Below, piece by piece: positions 13,579 to 18,707 of a DNA stretch of 18,707 nucleotides (its first letter is position 1; every line of letters begins with the position of its first letter). The translations under genes and the position numbers were made by a program. The stretch covers positions 1-18,707 of the forward strand of contig CAVOLB010000068.1 in assembly GCA_963696655.1 (NCBI GenBank), written 5' to 3'. Source of the DNA: Hypericibacter sp963696655 (GTDB lineage Bacteria; Pseudomonadota; Alphaproteobacteria; Dongiales; Dongiaceae). A model generated the notes under the pieces. The model had not been told where the DNA came from and did no database searches. It saw only the letters and a program-made list of their open reading frames with translations.

Positions 13579-14796
13579 ATGACCAAAGCCGATCTCAAGA
13601 TCCCCTCGCCCGAAGAACTGAAGGCGATCGTCGGAACGCATCTCCTCTGGACCAAGACACCGGCCAGGGGAAAGCGCGGCGAACTCTCCTATTGCGCGCT
13701 GCCCGGCATCGACCTCTCGGGCCTCGATCTTCACGGCATGGTCTTCACCGGCGCCGATCTGGGCGGCGCGCGGTTCGATGGCTGCAATCTCGCGGAATGC
13801 GACTTCTTCGGCGCCAACCTGTCCGGTGCGCATTTGCGCGGCGCGAAGCTGACGCGCGCGATCCTGCGCGGGGCGCGCCTCGCCGGCACCGATCTCGAAG
13901 GGGCGGACCTGCACGAGGCCGATCTGCGCGAAGGCGTGCTCTATCGCCATCGCGGCCCGCGCCGGCCGGGCGAGATCGAGACCGACGGTGCCGCCGAAGG
14001 CGAGATGACCAATTTCTTCCGCGCCGACCTCAGCAACGCCAAGCTGTCGGGCTCGGTCTTCAAGGGCGCCAAGCTGGCCGGCGCCATCATGGCCAATGCC
14101 ACCATGGTCGATGCCGATTTCTCGGGCTGTGACATGACCGGCGTCGATTTGCGCGGTGCCAACCTGTCGCGCACCAACTTCACCAGCGCGCGGCTGACCG
14201 GCGCCAAGATGGTCGGCGTCTCGATCGACAAGACGGTCTTCACCGGCGCCGATCTCACCGGCCTGATGCCGGAGGATCTCAATCAGGTCAAGTCCTGGGC
14301 GCGCGACGCGAAGTTCGATCCGCCGCCGGTCAACAACCGCGACAACTTTACGGCCGTGATCGCGGCCCATGAGAAATGGCTGCAATCGGACGGACGCGAG
14401 GGCAAGCAGGCGGTCTTCGAACGGGCCGATCTGTCGGGCCTCGATCTCTCGGGCAAGCTCCTGCGGCTCGTCGTGTTCCGCCGCTGCAGCCTGAGCGGCG
14501 TCGATTTCGGCGAGGCCCGGATCTTCGCGGTGGATTTCAGCGGCTCGGACCTCCGACAGGCGCGGTTCCGAGGCGCCAAGGTCAGCGGCGGACGTTTCGA
14601 CGGCGCGGATCTCACCGGCGCCGACCTGTCGGGCTGCCGCATCGCGCCCCTGCCGCTTGCCGGCGGCGGCGGGCAGATCGCCACCAGCTTTCGCAGCGCC
14701 CGGATCTCGCGCAGCGTCTTCGCCGGGGCCGACGTGCTGGCCGGCGATTTCACCGAGACCGCGCTGGCAGGCACAGGGTTTCCGTTCCGCGGCTGA
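13579..14796 (+). CDS. Pentapeptide-repeat protein with duplicated module
   Basis: A 405-residue protein made of A(D/N)LxG-type pentapeptide repeats, which fold into a right-handed square beta-helix. Repeats run through about 42-118, 145-227 and 281-400, for example GADLGGARFDGCNL, GANLSGAHLRGAKL and GADLTGADLSG. Two non-repeat parts have the same layout: EELKAIVGTHLLW...GKRGELS (13-37) and FTAVIAAHEKW...GREGKQAVF (257-280). Each holds an HxxW motif about ten residues before a GK(R/Q) and then opens a repeat block, so the protein is an internal duplication of a capped module. No signal peptide or membrane segment is seen. The function is unknown; some pentapeptide proteins mimic DNA and protect gyrase, but most are uncharacterised. 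The ATG at 13579 has no clear ribosome site and was chosen because the conserved cap begins there; the frame is open further upstream. Confidence 0.85.
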   Translation: MTKADLKIPSPEELKAIVGTHLLWTKTPARGKRGELSYCALPGIDLSGLDLHGMVFTGADLGGARFDGCNLAECDFFGANLSGAHLRGAKLTRAILRGARLAGTDLEGADLHEADLREGVLYRHRGPRRPGEIETDGAAEGEMTNFFRADLSNAKLSGSVFKGAKLAGAIMANATMVDADFSGCDMTGVDLRGANLSRTNFTSARLTGAKMVGVSIDKTVFTGADLTGLMPEDLNQVKSWARDAKFDPPPVNNRDNFTAVIAAHEKWLQSDGREGKQAVFERADLSGLDLSGKLLRLVVFRRCSLSGVDFGEARIFAVDFSGSDLRQARFRGAKVSGGRFDGADLTGADLSGCRIAPLPLAGGGGQIATSFRSARISRSVFAGADVLAGDFTETALAGTGFPFRG

Positions 14797-14813
14797 CCGG
14801 TCTCCGTGCCTCA

Positions 14814-14855
14814 GCGGCTGCCGATGACGGAGGATCCCGTGCCCGGGGCAGCCGC
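14814..14855. terminator. Hairpin between convergent pentapeptide and HD-GYP genes
   Basis: GCGGCTGCC (14814-14822) and GGCAGCCGC (14847-14855) form a perfect 9-bp stem with a 24-base loop. A second nested hairpin (CAGCC/GGCTG and GAGCC/GGCTC) runs from 14850 into the end of the HD-GYP gene. No T-run is present on either strand. Placement in the 76-base gap between convergent stops suggests bidirectional termination. Confidence 0.4.
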
Positions 14856-14872
14856 GGCCCGAGCCCGACGGC

Positions 14873-16147
14873 TCAGGCTGCGAACTCGAAATGCTCTTTC
14901 TCGAACAAAGCGAGGCAGGCCTCGACCACGGTGGGATCGTAGAGCCGTCCGCAGCCGTGGCGGATCTCGCGCAACGCCGCCTCGGGCCCGATCGCCGGTC
15001 GATAGGGCCGGTGCGACGTCATGGCCTCGACCGTGTCGGCCACCGCGAGGATGCGGGCCTCGAGACGGATCTGCTCGCCGACCAGGCCTTTGGGATAGCC
15101 CGAGCCGTCGAACCGTTCATGATGCTGGCGAACGATCTCCGCGAGGGGCCAGGGGAAGTCGATCTTGTTCAGGATTTCGAACCCGGCCTCGGGATGCGAC
15201 TTGATCATGGTGAACTCGGCCTCGGTCAGCTTCGACGGCTTGCTCAGAATCTCGCTTGGAATCTGGATCTTGCCGATATCGTGGCAGATGCTGGCATGCT
15301 GCAGTCCTTCGCGACGCTGCAGATCCAGCCCCATCCTGTCGGCGATGGCGAGCGCCAGCGTCGTCACCCGCTCCTGATGGCCGGCGAGATAGCTGTCGCG
15401 CTTCTCCACCATGGTGGCGATCGCGGCGATGGTCTGGCGCAGGGTCGTCTCCACGCCGAACAGATGACGGCGGATTCTGGCCTCGGCCTCGAGCCGCTGG
15501 CTGATTTCGCGGCCGCTCGCAACCGCGCCCACGACCTCGCCCGACGGATCCCTCAGCGGTACGCCCTGGAACTCGAACGGCAGCGTGGAGCCATCCTTGG
15601 TCAGGATCGTCACCTCGACCCCGACAATCTGCCCCCGCATCACCTGCAAGAAGGCGTCGACGACCCGCTGTCGATCCGGCAGCGCCACAAAGTCCTGCAT
15701 GGCGTGGCCCAGGATGCCTTCGCGTCCATAGCCGAGAATACGGACACCCGCGGCATTGATGGCCGTCACCCGGGCCTGCGGGTCGAAGGTCACCACGGGA
15801 TCGGATATCGCATCCAGCAGATCGACCCGCTGCTGGTCCGAGGCCGCCAGCGCGGTCGACTTGGCCGTCGCGACCCGGTGGCAGTATCGGCACAGGACAT
15901 AGACCAGCACCGTCGAGAGAGCGATGAAGAGGAAGGCCTTGTTCGTCTGGCCCTGAGCAAAAAAGGTCTCGTTACCTGCGGACAAGAGCAGCAGGAGGCT
16001 GTCCGAGATCAGGACCCACGCCGCGCCAACGACGAAATAGAGCGTCGCCGCGGGTAACGGCGTCAGCAACAGCGCCCAGCGCGGCCCGACAGGATCGAGG
16101 CCTCGTTCATGGCTCCGTCCGTTCAAATGCTCGGATAGGACTTTCAT
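14873..16147 (-). CDS. PAS and HD-GYP domain protein, probable cyclic-di-GMP phosphodiesterase
   Basis: A 424-residue membrane-bound signalling protein. Two hydrophobic segments near the N-terminus (about 26-55 and 70-87) flank a short loop outside the membrane, then a PAS sensor domain (about 108-220) with LLDAISDPVVTFDPQARVTAINAAG and TKDGSTLPFEFQGVPLRD. The HD-GYP domain fills the rest, with all landmark residues: the HD pair in CHDIGKIQIP (289-290), HHERFDGSGYP holding HHE (341-343) and GYP (350-352), and ILAVADTVEAMTSHRPYRP. HD-GYP proteins hydrolyse c-di-GMP, so this one should lower c-di-GMP in response to a signal sensed by the PAS domain. No GGDEF or EAL domain is attached. The start at 16147 is chosen over the ATG at 16171 because GAGGGA lies seven bases upstream. 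Confidence 0.9.
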   Translation of the reverse strand: MKVLSEHLNGRSHERGLDPVGPRWALLLTPLPAATLYFVVGAAWVLISDSLLLLLSAGNETFFAQGQTNKAFLFIALSTVLVYVLCRYCHRVATAKSTALAASDQQRVDLLDAISDPVVTFDPQARVTAINAAGVRILGYGREGILGHAMQDFVALPDRQRVVDAFLQVMRGQIVGVEVTILTKDGSTLPFEFQGVPLRDPSGEVVGAVASGREISQRLEAEARIRRHLFGVETTLRQTIAAIATMVEKRDSYLAGHQERVTTLALAIADRMGLDLQRREGLQHASICHDIGKIQIPSEILSKPSKLTEAEFTMIKSHPEAGFEILNKIDFPWPLAEIVRQHHERFDGSGYPKGLVGEQIRLEARILAVADTVEAMTSHRPYRPAIGPEAALREIRHGCGRLYDPTVVEACLALFEKEHFEFAA

Positions 16148-16171
16148 AGGTTCGTCCCTCGCCAATCCCAT

Positions 16172-16512
16172 CGATCCGATGGATGGGCGCCTTCTGTTAG
16201 GTCATCTCTAATGTGTTAATTAGGGCGAGCCGATGGTTCTCAAATGGTTAACGACCGGTAACCGCAGCCGATTGTTGCTGTCCGATCAATGAGCTACGAA
16301 AACAGCAAATTAAACAGTATTATTATGTGGTTGCGGGATTCTACCGATGTCTGGCGGTGAATCTCGCCATTCCAAAAAAGAGTGTGGATCGCCAGTTTTT
16401 CGTGCCGCCGTCCCCGATCCGGCGCTCGGGGGACAGAGGAACGACGTTCGGTTGCGGCGGGGGTGCCAATCGCGCCGCGGAACCGAATCCAGGATCGCCG
16501 CGCTCTCCTCCC
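16172..16512. other. AT-richer intergenic region upstream of the HD-GYP gene
   Basis: Between the HD-GYP gene (minus) and a small plus-strand gene, no convincing gene was found. The part 16195-16335 is clearly richer in A and T than the rest of the window and is where promoters for both directions would be expected. It contains the dyad at 16246-16263 described separately. The part 16380-16512 is GC-rich and could hold an earlier start of the following gene. Confidence 0.5.
16244..16263. promoter_or_regulatory. Possible CtrA half-site and dyad upstream of HD-GYP gene
   Basis: The minus strand of 16244-16251 reads TTAACCAT, which equals the half-site reported for the alphaproteobacterial cell-cycle regulator CtrA. 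The same place forms a dyad GGTTA-N8-TAACC (16246-16263). It lies 97 bases before the start codon of the HD-GYP gene. An 8-base motif alone is weak evidence. Confidence 0.25.
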
Positions 16513-16830
16513 ATGCCGTCCAAAGACAATCGAAGCGCATCACCGGAACAACGCTGGCGGGCCGCCATGGAGGCGCTGGGCCCGCAGGTCGTGGCCGGCA
16601 AGCTCCAGGGGCCCGGCACCAATTACGGCCGCGGCGCCGATGTCAGGGGCATCGTCGACAGCGACCCGCATCCCTCGCGCCGCTTCGTCGAAAGCTGGCT
16701 GGCGGAGAAGAGTCGCGCGGCCGAAGCGCTCGAGCGCTCACGATTCCGCTGGGTGGCGTGGCTGGCGGTGGCCGCCGCGATCTTCAGCGCGATCGCGGCC
16801 TGGCCGATCCTGCATTCCTGGCTTGGGTGA
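16513..16830 (+). CDS. Small membrane-anchored hypothetical protein
   Basis: A 105-residue protein that I do not recognise. It has a soluble part with LGPQVVAGKLQGPGTNYGRGADVRGIVDSDPHPSRRFVESWLAEK and then one hydrophobic segment near the C-terminus (about 78-101, WVAWLAVAAAIFSAIAAWPIL), so it is probably tail-anchored in the inner membrane. The conserved look of the middle part (GPGTNYGRG, DPHPSRRFVE) suggests a real family. The ATG at 16513 has no ribosome site, and the frame remains open upstream to 16327, so the start is uncertain. A hairpin terminator follows 34 bases after the stop. Confidence 0.6.
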   Translation: MPSKDNRSASPEQRWRAAMEALGPQVVAGKLQGPGTNYGRGADVRGIVDSDPHPSRRFVESWLAEKSRAAEALERSRFRWVAWLAVAAAIFSAIAAWPILHSWLG

Positions 16831-16864
16831 AAATTTCGCAAGAGTGGCAGCCGACTCCCGCTGC

Positions 16865-16881
16865 TGCTCGCAAGGCGAGCA
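16865..16881 (+). terminator. Short hairpin after the small membrane protein gene
   Basis: TGCTCGC (16865-16871) and GCGAGCA (16875-16881) form a perfect 7-bp stem with a 3-base loop, followed by AATTTGT. It lies 34 bases past the stop at 16830 and before the next plus-strand gene. Confidence 0.45.
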
Positions 16882-16985
16882 AATTTGTGGCCGACGGCAG
16901 AAATCGGTCTCGCTGCGTTGAAAGGTCATAAAGCCGATTCAAGATGACGGCTGTCCTGTTTCCTTATCATCGCCGAGAGACAAAG

Positions 16986-17345
16986 ATGGCAAAGATCGAA
17001 GAGCTCGAGCAACGCATCGACGACGCCGAATCCACATTGCAAGTCATGTTCTGCACGATCACCGCGGACCTGATCATGTTCCAGGCCGCGGTGACTGCCT
17101 TGCGCGAGGAGGGCGTCCTGACCGAACGGATGATCGATCGGATGACGATCGACGCGCAACTCCGGCTGCAGCGATATGACAGCCCGGCACTGGGCACCCT
17201 GGCCATCAGCGAGATCGCCGCGCAGCTGGATGGGCTGGCGGAACGGTTGCGGGCCTGCGTTCCATCTGCGCCGACGCCGACCCGGCCCGTTCAGACCGGA
17301 AACAGGCACACCGCACGGCCCGCGGCGCGCCTGCCCATTCGATAG
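16986..17345 (+). CDS. Small hypothetical protein with N-terminal coiled coil
   Basis: A 119-residue protein that I do not recognise. The N-terminal part (MAKIEELEQRIDDAESTLQVM) has heptad-like spacing of Ile, Leu and Val and should form a short coiled coil; it is followed by an alpha-helical middle (TADLIMFQAAVTALREEGVLTERMIDRMTIDAQLRL) and an unstructured Pro/Arg/Thr-rich tail. No membrane segment is seen. The ATG at 16986 is preferred because the helical part begins there, with only a weak ribosome site (GAGAG); a start at 16944 would add 14 unlikely residues. It ends 12 bases before the convergent binding-protein gene. Confidence 0.6.
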   Translation: MAKIEELEQRIDDAESTLQVMFCTITADLIMFQAAVTALREEGVLTERMIDRMTIDAQLRLQRYDSPALGTLAISEIAAQLDGLAERLRACVPSAPTPTRPVQTGNRHTARPAARLPIR

Positions 17346-17357
17346 CGGCAGGTCTCC

Positions 17358-18599
17358 TTAGGGCTTGAGCAATTCGACCTGCTTGAAGGCGCCGTTCTCG
17401 ATTTCGAAATGGCCGTAGACGCCCTCTATATTGCCATTCTCGTCGAAATCGCAGTTCCCGCTCGCGCCCTCATAATTGATCTTCTTGCCAGCGGCGATCG
17501 CGGCCTTGGCCTTGGCCCACTCGCCGGGTTCGATCACCTCGCCACCGGCAGAACAGCAGATCTCCCGAAGGGCATCCCGGATCTTCTTGCCGTCGGTCGT
17601 ACCCGCCTTCTCGATGGCGAGCGCGATTAGCATCGTGGCGTCGTAGGTCTGGGCGGCGAATTCTTCGTCCCCGGTCCTGTCGAAGGCGGCCTTGTACAGC
17701 GCATCGAACTTTTGCGCGGCCGAGGTCGAATCGTCGGCCGTAGGCGCCGTGAAGAACATTCCCTTGAGATTATCGGCGCCGATTTCCGTGATCAGGGCTG
17801 GGTCCATCAGCGCATCGGTACCGATGAATTGCTTGAAATGCCCGCTCGCCAAAGCGTCCTTGATGAGGGTGATACCGCCGGCTGTCGCGAAGTCGATCAG
17901 CACGAGCGCTTCCGGATCGAACGGCTCGAGCTGCTTCACCTCGTCGGCATAGCTGGCCTTGTTGGCTTCGTGGCCCAGGGCCGTGGTCACGACGCCTTTG
18001 TAGTTCTGAAAATTGTCGCGGAAGGTGTCATTGAGGCCGCTGCCATAGTCGCTGTCGATATAGGTCACCGCGACCTTCGTGAATCCCTTGTTGTGGACCA
18101 GGCCCGCCAGGACCCAGCCCTGGTCGGCGTCGCTCGGCACCACGCGGAACACGAAGTCCTTGTCCTCCAGGTCGGTCAATTCGACCGCGGTCGAGGCCGG
18201 CGAGATCATCGGAATGCTGTTGGGAATGGTGACTTTGTGGGCAGCGGCGAGCGTGGCGACGCTGGTGATCGCCCCGACGATGGCGACGACCTTGTCATCG
18301 CGCACGAGCGTGTTGGCCGCAGCGACCGCATCATCTTCGGTGCCCTTGGAGTCGGCGAGAATCGTCTGGAGCTTCTGCCCCTTCAGGAGCCCGCCATTGG
18401 CGTTGACCTCATCGACCGCCAGCTTCGTGGCATCGAGGAGCGGCGGCACCATATCGGCAACCGGACCGGTCACGTCGAACAGGATACCGAGCTTGATGTC
18501 ATCGGCGTATGCGGGCCCCGATAGCATCAGTCCGAACGCCAGCGTCCCGAGGGCTAACGCCCCGTACGCCGCGCGACGATGAGTTGCCCTTGAATACAT
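17358..18599 (-). CDS. Branched-chain amino-acid-type ABC transporter substrate-binding protein (LivJ-like)
   Basis: A 413-residue periplasmic type I binding protein. The N-terminus is a signal peptide: basic MYSRATHRR, a hydrophobic core (ALALGTLAFGLMLSG), and a cleavage site after AYA (residue 32). The mature part starts with DDIKLGILFDVTGPVADM, the usual beginning of LivJ/Peripla_BP_6 proteins, and continues with AVDEVNANGGLLKGQKLQTILADSKGT, VVAIVGAITSVATLAA, ISPASTAVELTD, FRVVPSDADQG and VAVTYIDSDYGSG. The ligand may be an amino acid or another small acid; it cannot be told from the sequence. Two Cys sit next to each other near the C-terminal side (EICCSAGGE), with one more in GNCDFDENG, allowing a disulfide. 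No permease or ATPase genes lie in the window; they may be upstream of the right edge. The ATG at 18599 has a weak ribosome site. Confidence 0.92.
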   Translation of the reverse strand: MYSRATHRRAAYGALALGTLAFGLMLSGPAYADDIKLGILFDVTGPVADMVPPLLDATKLAVDEVNANGGLLKGQKLQTILADSKGTEDDAVAAANTLVRDDKVVAIVGAITSVATLAAAHKVTIPNSIPMISPASTAVELTDLEDKDFVFRVVPSDADQGWVLAGLVHNKGFTKVAVTYIDSDYGSGLNDTFRDNFQNYKGVVTTALGHEANKASYADEVKQLEPFDPEALVLIDFATAGGITLIKDALASGHFKQFIGTDALMDPALITEIGADNLKGMFFTAPTADDSTSAAQKFDALYKAAFDRTGDEEFAAQTYDATMLIALAIEKAGTTDGKKIRDALREICCSAGGEVIEPGEWAKAKAAIAAGKKINYEGASGNCDFDENGNIEGVYGHFEIENGAFKQVELLKP

Positions 18600-18617
18600 G
18601 ATTACCCCAGCTGGTCA

Positions 18618-18654
18618 CTTCGATCGACATTTCCAGGATGAACCTGGATCGAAG
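18618..18654. promoter_or_regulatory. Nested dyad in the leader of the binding-protein gene
   Basis: CTTCGATC (18618-18625) and GATCGAAG (18647-18654) are perfect 8-base arms; between them CCAGG (18633-18637) and CCTGG (18643-18647) form a second, inner dyad. It lies 19 bases upstream of the start codon, so it could be an operator or a leader hairpin that affects translation. Confidence 0.35.
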
Positions 18655-18707
18655 TTAATGCTAGCCAGTTGCCGGGATACGCGATAGCCGAGATCAGATC
18701 GGAAAGA

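Noticed and set aside
18692..18707. Sequence at the right edge resembling an Illumina adapter start (AGATCGGAA)
   Set aside because: It matches the first nine bases only and then diverges, so it is more likely genomic, though a contig end here could be checked.

Overview
The window is GC-rich, densely coding chromosomal DNA from an alphaproteobacterium, most likely a member of the Rhodospirillales or a relative; genus cannot be told from the sequence. Supporting signs are the gene families (EcfG-type stress promoters, Ku/LigD, bdhA-adc with a patatin-like protein, small basic stress proteins, a LivJ-like binding protein) and the high GC in third codon positions. No phage, transposase, CRISPR array, rRNA or tRNA was found.

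Layout. (1) 1-3251: the 3' end of an MDR-type quinone oxidoreductase, an ornithine-cyclodeaminase-family protein, a convergent flippase-like membrane protein, and a ChaC-type gamma-glutamylcyclotransferase. (2) 3254-3400: two 36-bp inverted copies of a GC-rich repeat between convergent genes. (3) 3414-6407: a patatin-like lipase divergent from a bdhA-adc pair (3-hydroxybutyrate to acetoacetate to acetone). (4) 6488-6864: a gene-free stretch rich in hairpins and short repeats. (5) 6865-13312: a block of minus-strand genes that looks like a general-stress and DNA-repair island: SDR oxidoreductase, DUF6496-like basic protein, Q/N-rich protein, proline-rich protein, PRC-barrel protein, a small 'plasmid stabilization'-type protein, a single-pass membrane protein, Ku, and LigD. 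Two perfect and one near-perfect EcfG-type promoters (GGAAC-N16-CGTT) lie just upstream of genes here. (6) 13579-18599: a pentapeptide-repeat protein with a duplicated module, a PAS/HD-GYP c-di-GMP phosphodiesterase, two small unknown proteins, and a periplasmic branched-chain-amino-acid-type binding protein.

How it fits together. The stress block suggests that non-homologous end joining is switched on with the general stress response, perhaps from one transcript beginning before the PRC-barrel gene: PRC, small basic protein, small membrane protein, ku, ligD. The last three genes overlap or nearly abut, so translation is probably coupled. The most striking point is that LigD starts in the middle of its usual N-terminal phosphoesterase domain, directly inside the end of ku, as if a deletion fused the two genes. 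The ligase and polymerase domains are complete. All functions are read from sequence motifs by eye; no database search was run.
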